A DNA stretch of 64,000 nt, from contig NC_064841.1 of assembly GCF_024166365.1 (NCBI RefSeq), positions 27,954,001 to 28,018,000 on the forward strand, written 5' to 3'. A program made the position numbers and the translations under genes. Below, piece after piece: positions 23,431-35,489 of the stretch (its first letter is position 1; each line of letters starts with the position of its first letter). The notes under the pieces were generated by a model. The model did not search any database. It had not been told where the DNA came from and saw only the letters and a list, made by a program, of their open reading frames with translations. The DNA is from Elephas maximus indicus (lineage: Eukaryota; Chordata; Mammalia; Proboscidea; Elephantidae).

Positions 23431-23629
23431 CATACAAAAAAAACCATGTCTTTTATATTCTGTAATAGTACTAGAAGTATCTCCATTGAGGTACCTATAA
23501 TGGCTTGTCTCGACTATTTTTCTCTAAATCTCATAGAGAAATGAGCTCTAGTGTTATCTTTTAATTAAAAAACTGAGTATTGCCACCTACGTCAATTCTT
23601 TTCACAGCACTTTCATATTCTTTCTTTCA

Positions 23630-23800
23630 TCAGTCCCTCACAATGACTCCATGAAGTAGAATCCCTCCCCAAAGTGACAGTGTGGCCCACCCAGCATGGC
23701 TCAATGAGTCAACTTGACTTACTGAAGGTTAAACACATGGTTATAGAGCAATTGGGATTCGAATGTAGGATTAGAGCCTGGTTGTTATGAAAGATGCTTA
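23630..23800 (-). repeat. MIR SINE
   Basis: Decayed reverse MIR order: 'ctcacaatgactccatgaag', then 'cttactgaaggttaaacac' and 'gagcaattgggattcgaatg'. Confidence 0.55.
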
Positions 23801-24204
23801 TCATCTAGGGATCAGTTTTATTCACTTTGAAGGCTAAGGGAAAAAAATCTGGGTCCTACCCCCAATGAGCAGGGAGAAGAGGACTAGAGGTAAGGGAAGA
23901 GAGCTGATGTCACTCCACAATGCCATCCTTTTCTCCTGATTCCCTCTAACCGTTCTGCTTTCCACCAGAAATGAATAGAAAGATACTTTGATTATGCAGT
24001 GATTTTTTTTTTTTTCAGTTCAAATGCATTCAAATTCACAAATGTTCATGCACGTCTCATCTAAAACCCTAGGGTAGGTGTTGTAGGTGACAAAAAAATG
24101 AGTGAGACAATGCCTGCCATCCAGGTTTTCAATATGCACTGAAGGTGGAGATTAGATGCACAAAGCATCATATAACTAACTAGCACTATTTGCACATTCA
24201 TATA

Positions 24205-24300
24205 TAAATTCACCTATTCAATAAGTATTTACTGAGTGCCCACTATGTTTCAGGCAATGTTCTAAATATTAGGGATACAGTGGTAAAAAGACAAAGTTTT
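24205..24300 (-). repeat. L2 LINE 3'-end fragment
   Basis: The order 'ttcaataagtatttactgag', 'tgcccactatgtttcaggc', 'atgttctaaatattaggg' and 'gatacagtggtaaaaag' is the classic reverse L2 end. Confidence 0.75.
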
Positions 24301-24308
24301 TGCTTTTT

Positions 24309-27015
24309 GATTGTTGTTGTTAGGTGCTGCCGAGTTGGTTACAACTCATAATGACACAGAACAAAACATGGCCCAATCCTGTGCCATACTCAAAATCTTT
24401 GCTATGTTTGAGCCCGTTGTTGCAGCCACTGTGTCATTCCACCTCACTGAGGGTCTTTCTTTCTTTCCCCGACCATCAACTTTACCAAGCATGTTGTCCT
24501 TCTCCAGAGACTGGTCACTCTTGGTGATGTGTCCAAAGTACATGAGACAAAGTCTCACCAACCTCACTTCTAAGGAGCATTCTGGCTGTAATTCTTCCAA
24601 GACAGATTTGTTCGTTCTTCTGTAAGACCATGGTATATTCAATATTCTTCATTAACACCATAATTCAAAGGCATTGGTTCTTATTCAGTTTTCCTTGTTC
24701 ATTGTTTAGTTTTCAGATGCATGTGAGGCAATTGAAAATACCAAGGTTTCGGTTAGGCACATCCCAGTCCTTAAAGCGATATCTTTGCTTTTTAACGCTT
24801 GAAAGAGGAGGTCTTTTGCAGTAGTTGTCTAATGTAATATGTTGTTTGATTTCTTGACTGCTGCTTCCATGAGAGTTGATTGTGGATCCAAGTAAAATGA
24901 AATCCTTGACAACATCAGTCTTTTCTCCATTTATCATGTTGTTGCTTACTGGGCCAGTTGTGAGGATTTTTTTGTTTTCTTTATGCTGAGGCATAATCCA
25001 TATTGAAGGCTGTAGTCTTTGATCTTCATCAGTAAGTGCTTCAAGTCCTCTTTGATTTCGGCAAGGCAGGTTGCATCATCTGCATATCACAGGTTGTTCA
25101 TGAGTCTTCTTCGAAACACCTAATGCTATGTTCTTCTTCACATAGTCCAGCTTCTCAGATTATTTGCTCAGCATAGAAATTGAGTAAATATGGTGAAAGA
25201 ATACAACCCTGTCATACACCTTTCCTGATTTTACACCACGCAGTATCCCCTTGTTTGTTCAAAAGAACTGCCTTGGTCTATGCTTAGGTTCTGCATGAGC
25301 AAATTAAGTGTCCTGGAATTCCCATTCTTTGCAATGTTTTCCATAATTTGTTACGATCCACACAGTCCAATGTCTTTGCATAGTCAATAAAAAGTAGGTA
25401 AACATCTTTTCTGATATTCTCTGCTTGCATCCAAGGTGCATTGAGATCAGCAATGATATCCTTCATTACATGTCCTCTTTGTAATCAATTTCCTATCAAT
25501 TTACTGCTGTAACCATTTTTGAATTATCTTCAGCAAAATTTTACTTGTATGTGATTTTAATGACATTGTTTGATAATTTCTGCATTCTGTTGGATCACAT
25601 TTCTTTGAAACAGGCACAAATATGGATCTCTTTCAGTCTGTGGGCCAGGTAACTGTCTTCCAAATTTTGGGCATAGAAAAATAAGCACTTCCAGCATTAC
25701 ATTCATTTGTTGAAATATCTCAGTTGGTATTCTGTTAATTCCTGGAACCTTATTTTTCACCAGTGCCTTGAGTGCAGCTTGAACTTCTTCCTTCAATGTC
25801 ATCAGTTCTTTGTGTGAGAGTGTGTGTGTGCTTTAAATAAGGTTTACAGAGCAAATTAGTTTCTTCTTAAACAATTAATACACATATTGTTTTGTGACAT
25901 TGATTGCCAACCCAATGACATGTCAATACTCTTCTCTTCTGACCTTGGGCTCCCCATTTCCATTCATCCAGCTTTCCTGTCCCCTCTGGCCTTCTCATCC
26001 TTGCCCCTGGACTGATGTGCCCATTTAGTCTCATATACGTGGTTGAGCTATGTGCATTGTTGTTTGTTTTATGGGCCTGTCTACTCTTTGACTGAAGTGT
26101 GAACCTCAGTAGTGACTTCAGTATGATTTAAAAGGATGGCGGGGGTCATACTCTCAGGGTTTCTCCAGTCTCTGTCAAACCAGTAAGTCTGGTCTTTTTT
26201 TGTGAGTTTGAATTTTGTTCTACATTTTTCTGTAGCTCTGTCCAAGACCCTATATTGTGATCCCTGTCAAAGCAGTCAGTGTTGGTAACTGGGCACCATC
26301 TAGTTGTGCTGGACTCAGTCTGGTGGAGGTTGTGGTAGTTGTGGTCCATTAGTCCTTTGGACTAATCTTTCCCTTGTCTTTAGTTTTCTTCATTCTTCCT
26401 TGCTCCAGATGGGATGGGATGAATGGAGTATCTTAGATGGCTGCTCACAAGCTTTTAAGGCCCCAGACGCTATTCACCAAAGTAAGATGAAGAACTTTTT
26501 CTTTATAAACTATGTTATACCAATTGAGCTAGATGTCCCCAGAAACTATGGTCCCCAGCCCTCAGCCCAGTAATTTTGTCCCTCATTGAGTTTGGATGTG
26601 TCTTTGAAGCTTCTATGACTTTGCCTTGATCAAGTTGTACTGACTTTCCCAGCCAATACCATCTGTTTTTTATCATAATGCAACTCCTGAAATGGATGAA
26701 CATTGACCATATGTCTTTGGTACTGTGACTCTGTATTCCTTCATCTCCTTTTAATGCTTCCTGCATTGTTTAGTATTTTCCCCATAGAATCCTTCAATAT
26801 TGCAACTCGAGGCTTGAAATTTTTTCTTCAGTTCTTTCAGCTTGAGAAATCCCAAGTATGTTCTTCTCTTTTGGGTTTTGAACTCCAGGTGTTTGTACAT
26901 TTTATTGTAATACTTTATTTTGTCTTCTGTAGCTGCCCTTTGAAATCTTCTGTTCAGCTCTTTTACTTCATCATTTCTTTCATTTGCTTTAGCTCCTCTA
27001 AGTTCAAGAGATATT
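24309..27015 (-). mobile_element. RTE LINE copy D, split by an L1
   Basis: A minus-strand RTE occupies 24309-25812 and 26664-27015. From the tail (GTTGTTGTTAGGTGC at the left end) it reads through the C-terminal YFGH block, the YADD-equivalent region near 25075 (damaged), the FIDYAKTLDCVDRNKLW block near 25350 and the linker region on the right. It is 5'-truncated. The gap is an L1 3' end. The bases on both sides of it repeat (CATCAGTTCTTT-like at 25800-25811, CATCTGTTTTTT-like at 26667-26678), which suits a target duplication. Confidence 0.85.
25813..26663 (-). mobile_element. L1 3' end inserted in RTE copy D
   Basis: Reverse of the same L1 3' UTR seen at 14290-15168: GGTTTACAGAGCAAATTAGT at the left, then 'atgggcctgtctactc', TTTCTCCAGTCTCTGTCAAA, 'gactcagtctggtgg' and 'ctttagttttcttcattc'. 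It is 5'-truncated and carries a short GT run at its 3' end instead of a clean A tail. Confidence 0.85.
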
Positions 27016-27097
27016 TTGGTGCTCCAATTTTATTGAAAATGACAAACAATTAAGCAATTAAGGCAGTTTAAGAACTGTATATGCCATAAAATTTTTA

Positions 27098-28245
27098 TTT
27101 TTTGTATGTGCTAAAGAATGACTGAAAAAGAAAAAATATACGATTATCTCAATATCCATCCCACTGCCATGGAGTCAGTTGTGACTCTCAGTGACCATAT
27201 AGGACAGAATAGAATGGCCCCATAGGGTTTCCAAGGCTGTAACTCTTTACAAAAGCAGATTGCCACATCATTCTCCTGCAAAGGGGCTGGTGGGTTTAAA
27301 CAACCCACCTTTTGATTTGCAGCCGAGCACTTAACCACTGTGTCTACTAATACATACAGTGAAAGCACTTGACAACATTCAGTATTTACTCATGATAAAA
27401 AAAATTCTTCACACTCTAAGAATAAAAGAAAACATAAACTTGATAAAAGACATCTATAAAGAACCTGCAGATAACATTATACATAATGGTGAAAGGCTAA
27501 TGTTTTTCCCCTTAAGATTGGTGAAGTGAGGAGTCTTCTTACACCACTTAACTTCTATTCAATATTGTACTGGAAGTCTTAGCCAGTGTAATAAGGAAAG
27601 AAAAAGAAACAGGAGACAAACTGCTTGTAAAGAAAGAAGTAAAACTACATTTATTCACAGGCAACATGATCTTACACATAGAAAAATTCCAAAGAATTTA
27701 ACAAAAAATAGCTACTTGAATTAATAAGTGAGTTTAGCAAGGTAACAGAATATAAGTTCAGTATTAAAAAAAAAAAAATCCAGTGACAAGACTAGTAAAG
27801 AAGAGCATGAAAAGATTCTCAAAATCAATAGTATTTATGGAAATTTAAATTAAAGCCACAATGAGATACCACTATATGCTCACAAAAATTTTAAATACTA
27901 ACGGTATCAAGTGAAGGTGAGATTGTGGAGCAACTGTAGCTCTCATATATTGTGAGTGGGAATGCAAAATGGTACAGCAACTTTGGAAAATAATTTGGCA
28001 ATTTCTTAAAAATTAACTTACCATACAACTCAGCAATCTCACTCCCAGATATTTAAGAGAAATAAAAATACATGACCATTTTTTTTAACCTATTATTACA
28101 TGAAAAATGTATTTAACAGCTTTATTTATAATAGTCAAAAATTGGAAACAACCAAATGTCCATCAATCAGCAGAAAGCATAAACAAATTGTGGTACATCT
28201 ATACAATAACATACTATGCAGCAAAACAATGAACTCGGACATCTG
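27098..28245 (+). repeat. Old L1 ORF2 fragment, interrupted by a SINE
   Basis: L1 reverse transcriptase to C-terminal sequence. 'gattatctcaata' resumes after the SINE as 'aaagcacttgacaacattc', followed by 'acttctattcaatattgtac', 'ccacaatgagataccacta' and 'ccaaatgtccatcaatcag'. All frames are broken. It is more diverged than the 8.4-kb L1. Confidence 0.8.
27155..27350 (-). mobile_element. AfroSINE, long subtype, inside L1
   Basis: A minus-strand SINE with the longer core (GTTTCCAAGGCTGTAACTCT and GCAGATTGCCACATCATTCT read on plus). A head-side AGCCGAGCACTTAACCACTG lies near the right end. The L1 reading continues on both sides. Confidence 0.9.
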
Positions 28246-28717
28246 TTCACTGGACATATCTTCATTTTGTTCATGAAGATAGAGTAACTGGGCCCTGACT
28301 TTCCCTCCCACCTAAAACAACTAAAATTTCAGACAAATATTTGGAATGATGGTTTTCAAGACATTGGACATCAAGCAACAAAGAATTGTGATCCCTGAGA
28401 GATGGGGAATAAATGAGGTGAGTCCTATGATAGTCCTAACTTAATGTCTTGAGAGAGTTTCCACTGCCTGAGTTGAAAAGATGGAGCTGATAGTACAGGG
28501 ACAAATGCCATAGTTCACAGGGCAGAGTACTGGACAGAAAAGAAAAACACAGAGAGCTCTGTAGGTTTTCAGAGTGCCCCAGTCAAGTATTCAGCATGTT
28601 CATAGTAGGAAACTACCAGAGGCCAGGGAAAGAGCTACCTGAGATATTAAAAGGAGCATCACCCAGAACTCACACAAGTACAGGAATAGTGCATTCCTGC
28701 CAGCAATGTAGAGAATG

Positions 28718-28994
28718 TTGTTATTGTTGTTAGGTGCCATCGAGTCAGTTCTGACTAATAGCAACCCTATGTACAACAGCACAAACACAGTGCCTGGTCC
28801 TGCACCATCCTCCTGATCATTGTTACACTTGAACTCATTGTTGCAGCCACTGTGTCAATCTATCTCATTGAGAGTCTTCCTCTTTTTGATGACCCTCTAC
28901 TATACCAAGCATGATGTCCTTCTCCAGGCACAGATCCCTCTTGATAACATGTCCAAAGTATGTGAGATGAAGTCTCTACATCCTTGCTTCATTC
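28718..28994 (-). mobile_element. RTE LINE 3'-end fragment
   Basis: Only the last 0.28 kb of the RTE: tail GTTGTTATTGTTGTTAGGTG, then GAGTCAGTTCTGACTAATAG, and the 'ccaaagtatgtgagatg' part of the YFGH region. Target duplication TGTAGAGAAT lies at 28708-28717 and 28995-29004. Confidence 0.9.
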
Positions 28995-30473
28995 TGTAGA
29001 GAATTGTGGGAATTTAAAGAAATCTCTCTCCAATCATCAGCTGATCATTAAGATAACCATGACAAAGAATAGAGACTGTACAGAATTAATTCAGAAAACA
29101 TCAACAACAATAAACTCTGGAGAGAGGAGGAAATATGATTTCCAGAGTGGCCACATTACTTAAAATGCTCCATTTTCAACAAAAAATTATGAGACATGCT
29201 AGGAAACTAGAAAAAAAGGGCACTATAAAGTAAAAAGTTTTTGACAGAAACTGTCTCTGAGGAAGCCCTGACATTGGACTTACTAGACAAAGATTTTAAT
29301 CACGTATTTTAAGTATATCCAAAGAAGTAAAGGAAACCATGTCTAAAGAACTAAAGGAAACTGTGAGAACACTATCTCACCAAATAGAGAATATCAACAA
29401 TGAGATCAAAATTATAAAAAGAACCAAACAGAAATTCTGGAGTTGAAAAGTTCATTAGAAAGGCAAGACAGAAGATTTGAGCTGACAGAATAACAAATCA
29501 GTGAATCTGAACGCAGTTTTATTGAGATTATTTAGTCTGAGAAACATAAAGAAAAATAATAAAGAAAAATTAATAGAGCCTCAGAGACTTGTGGGGCATC
29601 ATCAAACATACAAATATATACACAATGGGAGTCCCAAAAGGAGATGAGAAAGAAAGAGGAGAATAAAGAATTTTTGAGGAAATAATGGCACAAAACTACC
29701 TAAATTTGATGAAAAATATTAATCTACACATTTAAGAAGTTGACAAACCTCAATTAGGATAAACTCAGAGAGATCAACACGTAAACATATCATAAGAAAA
29801 CTTCTGAAAGCCAAAGACAATGAAAAATCTTGAAAACAGCAAGAGAGAAACAATTCGTCATATACAAGAGAACATTAAGATGAACAGCTAATTTCTCATA
29901 AGAAGCTAAGAAGGCCAGAAGGCAGCAGGATGACATGTTCAAAGTGCTGAAGGAAAAAGACTGTCAGCCAAGAATTCTATATCCAGCTAAACTATTCTTC
30001 AAAAAATGAAGGGAAAAATTTAGACTTTCTCAGATAAACAAAAACTGAGAGAGTCACCAGCAGACCTGACTTCCAAGAAATACTAAAGGCCATCCTTAGG
30101 CTGAAATGAAAGGACACTAGACAGCAACTTAAATCCACATGAAGAAATAAAGAGCACCTTAAAGACAAATAAGATTTAACACCATTTTTACATAATTTCT
30201 TCCAGAAAATGCAAGCAGGAGGAACACATCTGAAATAATTTCATAATACCCAAACAACAGAAAGACATCAAAAGAAAATGTTAATAATCCATTATGAACA
30301 TAAGTGCAAAATTCTTTTTAAAAATTTAAAAAGTAAATTTAAATAATATATTAAAAAATAATAATAAACTAATACATAATGACCAAGTGGTGTCTATCCT
30401 AGGAATGGAACCCTATTCAACAAATTAACTATATTAACAAACAAAAAAGAAAAAAAAAAAGATCATCTTAATA

Positions 30474-30680
30474 AACCCATGAACTCATTGCCGTTGAGCT
30501 GGTTTAGACTCATAGCAACCCTACAGAACACAGTGGAGCTGCCCATAGGGTTTCCAAGGCTGTAATCTTTACAGAAGCAGATTGCCACATCTTTCTCCCG
30601 CCGAGCAGCTGAGGAGTTTGAACTGCCAACCTTTTGGTTAGCAGCCAAACGCTTTAACTACTGCACCATTATGGCTCTTT
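30474..30680 (-). mobile_element. AfroSINE, long subtype, inside L1
   Basis: A complete minus-strand copy with the long core (TTTACAGAAGCAGATTGCCA) and a head ending AAAGAGCCATAATGGTGCAG on its own strand. Perfect 13-bp target duplication GATCATCTTAATA at 30461-30473 and 30681-30693. Confidence 0.95.
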
Positions 30681-30796
30681 GATCATCTTAATAGAAACAG
30701 AAAATTATATGACAAAACCTATCTTCCTGATAAAAATTCACAGCAAACTAGGAATACAAGAGAACTGCCTCAACATAATAAAGGCTATCTATGAAG

Positions 30797-30824
30797 AAAA
30801 AAAAAAAAATTTTTTTTTTTTTTT
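30797..30824. repeat. A13/T15 palindrome between direct repeats
   Basis: Thirteen A followed by fifteen T. TATGAAGAA occurs at 30790-30798 and again at 30824-30832, overlapping the ends of the run. The surrounding L1 sequence reads on normally if the run and one repeat are left out. Confidence 0.8.
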
Positions 30825-31117
30825 ATGAAGAATCTATAGCTAACATTGTACTTATTGGTGAAATACTGAATGTTTCCCTCCTAAGATCAGGGAAATGTAA
30901 GGATTGTTTACTTTCACCACTTCTATTCAACATTGTAATGGAGGTTCTAACTAGCACAATCAGGCAAGAAAAAGAAAGAAACAACATTCAGATTGAGTAT
31001 GGACTGATAGGTATTAGCTTTGGGAAGATTCCTCTGGCTGCAGCATGGAAAATGAACAGAAGAAGTGTAGGGCCTCTACTCCTTCAGGGTTAGTAGTGAT
31101 GGTTGTGATATTTCCAA

Positions 31118-32270
31118 GCACCGTATGTAATGGACATTGGTATTTGTTTACTATATTATCCAGGCACTGCTCTAAGAGCTTTGCAAGCACTGCTTCAAAA
31201 TAATCATGTGAGAAAAATACTATTATTACTATCTCTGTTATTCAGACAAGGAAAAGGAAATGGAGAAAGGTTAAGTATTAGGGTAATTACTGCTATTTGC
31301 TATAACAAAATAACTGTGTTAAAATCTTAGCCAGAAAATCCAAAGAGATGTTTACCCTAAATTGTGAAACCAGGTTTCTATTAGGGCAGTAGCCAAAAAC
31401 TGGCAATGGAATCAAGGACATACTGCATATTTAAAAAAAAAAAAAAAAAAAGCTTATAAAACAGATGTGTTTGGCTCTGAAAACAGTCATTTAGATCACC
31501 AGTTACAAAATCTCTAAAGTGTAAAAAGCCCAAGTTATATGATGATGGTAGGAGGTTTTTTGTCTCATCCCACCAAGAGGAATTACAAGAACTGCATTTG
31601 TTATGTCTGACTGCCTATTCAGCTCCATGTCCTATATCGCGGCATTGTGTGACTGTGAATTTTAATTATGAACTGTTTATGTACTTGGATCTCTTTTCCC
31701 CTCTAGCATTTCTGTCTTCTGTAAGACAACTTATGCTTTGATATTCTGGAGTGTCAATGCTTTTCATTTTCACTCACCAAAATCATTAAAACATATTAAG
31801 CAATCCATAAATTTCAGTGGCTTATCAGTATAACAGCATAAAAAAATTCTGTTATAATGTGAGAATTCCAGTGCTGGTTTTTCAGCACTGGCTGTCCTGG
31901 AGTGTTCTCCTCCGAATGACAGCTCAGAGATTTTGGCTCCTACTGTCCTATGGAGCCACCATGATTTTGGTCTCCTTGGAGTTTTCTGCTGGGCTGTGCA
32001 CACAGCTGACCATCAGAGAGAGATTGAAGAGGCGTACATGGGATATTTTATAGCCAGTTGTGAAAATATAACTTCCTCATGTCCCATCAGCCAGTCACAG
32101 GCTCCAGCATACTTGCAATGTAATCTTCTTGCATGCTCAGGAAGAAGAATCAGGTTAAGTATCTATTATCATTAAGGAACCTGCCCAAGTAACAGCCAGT
32201 AATGTCAAGGCAGGATTCAAACCTCAGAATTATGACTCAAATGCTTACTCTTAGCCACCATCTCATTCCC
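31118..32270 (-). repeat. MIR SINE split by an insertion
   Basis: Left part 31118-31278 ('ccaggcactgctctaagagc', 'caaggaaaaggaaatggag'). Right part 32152-32270 ('aacctgcccaagtaacagcc', 'gcaggattcaaacctcag', 'atgcttactcttagccacc'). Together they form one reverse MIR with a 0.87-kb insertion between. Confidence 0.75.
31279..32151. mobile_element. Unclassified insertion with 11-bp target duplication
   Basis: An 873-bp segment lies between perfect copies of AGGTTAAGTAT at 31268-31278 and 32152-32162, inside a MIR. It holds an internal run of about 19 A near 31432-31451 and no coding frame. The right half loosely resembles old LTR-type repeats read in reverse, but I cannot assign it. An 11-bp duplication fits a LINE-driven insertion better than an ERV (4-6 bp) or hAT (8 bp). 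Confidence 0.6.
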
Positions 32271-33382
32271 TTAAAACCTAGAATTTTGAAAATAAAATAA
32301 AATAAAGAGTTCAAATTCTGGAAATAAAATAGGAAAACTGGTATCCAGGGCCCAAAGAACATCTTTGAAGAATTGAAAGCAAAATCAGAGTGACCATACC
32401 ACAAGCACAATAGATAAATCAGACCTAGCCTACAGAATTCATATTACTTGTGATATTTTGTCACCAAATCTTCAGCTGGTGAAGTAATAAACATCAAATA
32501 ATGAAATATGAGAATTAAAGTTGTGTGACTGTTCCCCAAGACCTATCCTGCTTATTATCAAATGATGTATGTTTGCTATTGTGCAATAATATATCAGTGC
32601 TTGAACTGCCCATTTGCAAATCGGCTGTTATCTTAGGAGGCACAGGAAGGTGGGGGCAAACTGGAGAAGGAAAGGGAGACAGTGAGATTTGGGAATGGGG
32701 TGAAAAGGAGCTAGATGTTGCTGCTCTCGATGTAAAGCTATCATCCTGCCCTTGGATGGCTCACCATGGGCCCTTGACTCTTCTGGAGTAGTTAGTACAT
32801 GAAAGAAAGCACAGCAGCACTCCTTGGTCAAGGCTCCCACAGAAACTGACCACTTTGGATGATGTTGCAAAAGGTGTCTTCAATAAAAACTGTGCCAATC
32901 CCTCATGTCAAGATTAGGGATACAGCTCACAAATATTAGAAAGGAAATCTAGTAATAAAATCATAATAAAGGGGGTAGAGTGAGCATTAAGACCCTTTCC
33001 TTTTTGATATGGGGTGTAAAAGCAGCAACAGAGACAGGGATTGACTGAATATTTAAAATGACTTGTTGACTCAAGGATAGCCTTGTTTTCTTAGTCCAGT
33101 AGTAACAACTCAGCTCTTTATAATGCAGAAGAAAAACAGATCTGAAAACAGGTCACATGATCTTGGTGAGGTTTAGATTTCAATTCAGCCAGGCTTGGTG
33201 ACTTCACTGGATGGTGCTAATGAAACATAGGGCAAGTTGACTCATATCTGCTAGAAATTTAATTTGTTTCAGGATTCCTAACGCGCTCTGCTGTCTGCTG
33301 ATACAGGTGTTTTCAAGAGGAATAGAACATTCAAAGGGATGCTTTATTGTTTAAAGAGGTAGCATATTGAAAAGAAAGCATT
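32271..33382. other. Non-coding, nothing recognised
   Basis: Single-copy-looking sequence. The 80-90-codon frames around 32525-32870 lie on both strands of the same segment and have no recognisable product. Confidence 0.55.
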
Positions 33383-33606
33383 TGTTGTTGTTAGGTACCT
33401 TCGAGTCAGTTCTGACTCATAGTCACCCCACATGTCACAGAACGAAGCACTGCTATCCTCACAATCATTGTTCTGTTTGAGTCCATTGTTGCAGCCACCA
33501 TGTCAATCTATCTCATTGAGGATCCTCCTCTTTTTTGCTGACCCTCTACTTTACCAAGCATGATGTCATTCTCCAGGGACTGGCCCCTCCTGATAACATA
33601 TCCAAA
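33383..33606 (-). mobile_element. RTE LINE 3'-end fragment
   Basis: The last 0.22 kb of an RTE: tail GTTGTTGTTAGGTACC, GAGTCAGTTCTGACTCATAG, CATTGTTGCAGCCACCATGT and 'ctgataacatatccaaa'. The flanks AAAGCATTT and AAAGCACTT may be a decayed target duplication. Confidence 0.85.
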
Positions 33607-34114
33607 TTTAAAAGCACTTAAAAGGTTTAAGATCTAGCTTCTATACAAAACCCCAACTTTCAACTCTCTTTAATTCATAATTCTCTCAGTCACAATAGGT
33701 CATTTATGGTCTGTGTCTATTGTGTCTATTGTGTCTTTGGTCTCCCTAAGTTTAATGTGCCTGACAAAAACTCAAGACGTGAAGATTCAGGTAATTTCTA
33801 GTTAGTAAGTACAAAGGGAAGACACAATATTTTTTCTCCAAGTCTAGAAATTGGAGTTTTTTTGACTTTCTAAAGCATAAAAGTAAATGCGACTGATTTG
33901 TATTAGAGATTTACTTGGCAGTAATATGATAAAAAGTTTTAATAAGTATTGCTGTGTTTTAGCAATGTTAGGCAATAACACTGTATTATGTAAGTTTGCT
34001 AGGAAGTGAGAGAAAGATGTAAGCAATAGGCGTCTAAGAAGTGGGTAAAATATTTATTCAGCATCTGCTCTGAGATGGGAACTGGGCTAGATGCAAGGGA
34101 TATACAAGAGGAAT
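33607..34114. other. Non-coding, nothing recognised
   Basis: AT-rich DNA. A TGTGTCTATTG unit is repeated in tandem near 33712-33735. Confidence 0.5.
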
Positions 34115-35033
34115 ATCACTAATTTCAATAAGGACAGAACATCTAGACAGAAGATCGATGAAGAAATAGAGGACTTGAACAACACTACAAACCAGTTAAA
34201 CAAAAGACTTGAAAAACATTTTTCCAAACATACACAAATGGTAATAAGCACATGAAAAATGCTCAAAATCACTAGTGTTAAGGAGATGTAAATTGAAACC
34301 ACAATGAGATACCACTTCACACCCACTAGGTTGGTTATTTAAAAAAAGAAAATAATAAATGTTGACAAGGGTGTGGAGAAATTGGAATCCTCGTCCATTA
34401 CAAGTGGAAATGTAAAATGGTGCAGCTGCTGTGAGAAAGTTTGATGGGCCCTCAAAAAGTTAAACACAGAATTAGCACATAATCCAGCAATCCCACTCCT
34501 GGGTTTATACTAAAAAGGAATGAAAGCCGGGACTCAAACTTGTACACCAACATTCACTGCAGCATTATTTGCGATAGGCAATGGGTGAAAACAACCCAAG
34601 TGTCTATCAATAAATGAATAGATAAGTGAAATGTGGTGTATATGTGTAACAGAATATCATTCCACCAGAAACAGGAATGAAGTTCTAATACATACTGTGA
34701 CATGGATGAACCTTGAAAACATTACACCAAGTAAAATAAGCTAGACCCAAAAGCATAACCATTGTATGATGTTATTTATATGAAATATCTAGAATAGACA
34801 AAAGCATAGAAACAGAAAGTAGATTAGTAGTTATCATGATCTGGGAACAAGGGAAACAGAAAGTTATTGCTTGATAGGTACAATTTCTGTCTGCGATAGT
34901 TGAAAAGTTTTTGAAACATAGTCGTGATGGTTACACAACACTGTGTGATTAATGTCGCTGGGTTATATAATTGCAAACGATTGAAACGGCAAATTTTGTG
35001 TTGTGTATATTTTGCCATAACAAAAAAAAAAAA
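34115..35033 (+). repeat. Old L1 3' portion with internal deletion and A tail
   Basis: An endonuclease-like start (GGACAGAACATCTAGACAG) jumps directly to the ORF2 C-terminal part ('gaaaaacatttttccaaac', 'ccacaatgagataccactt'). The usual 'aacccaagtgtctatcaat' block follows, and the element ends in a run of about 16 A (35022-35037). Confidence 0.8.
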
Positions 35034-35489
35034 AAAAGAGAGGGAGGGAAAGGAATACTAAGGAGAATGAAGCAGTGAAGAGCTGGGCTCCACGGTCAGG
35101 CCTGCATTTAAATCCTGGCTATGTTGTTGTGTGATCTTGTGAGGCTATTCTGGTTACAGTTGTTGTACAATAAACTACCACAAAACTTGTTGTAAAACAA
35201 TAACCATTTCATTTGCTCTTGATTTTGTGGGTCGGGATGTCAGAAAGGGCTTAGCTGGGAAGTTCTTCACTTGGTGTCTCTCATGAGGTTATAGCCAGAT
35301 GTCGACTGGGATCGCGGACATCTGAAAGCTCAACTACGTTGGAGCAGGTATCAGTCCAAGATGGTTCACGCACAAAGATGGGAGTTGATGGTGGCTATTG
35401 ACTGTGAGCTCAGGCATGTTCAGGTGATGTTCCAGCATGGTGGCCTTTGAGATGTAAGAAGTATGAATTTAGGAAATCGTCAAAAATGA

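Larger units (their letters stand above)
28260..31000 (+). repeat. Old L1 (5' region, ORF1 and part of ORF2), fragmented
   Basis: From left to right: a 5'-region with CCCTCCCACCTAAAACAACT, then ORF1-like sequence around 29330-30160 (AAGGAAAAAGACTGTCAGCC, 'agaattctatatccagc'). It then jumps to ORF2 sequence at about 30370-31000 ('gaccaagtggtgtctatcc', 'ttctattcaacattgtaatg'). An RTE tail (28718-28994), a SINE (30474-30680) and an A/T palindrome interrupt it. No frame survives. Confidence 0.75.
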
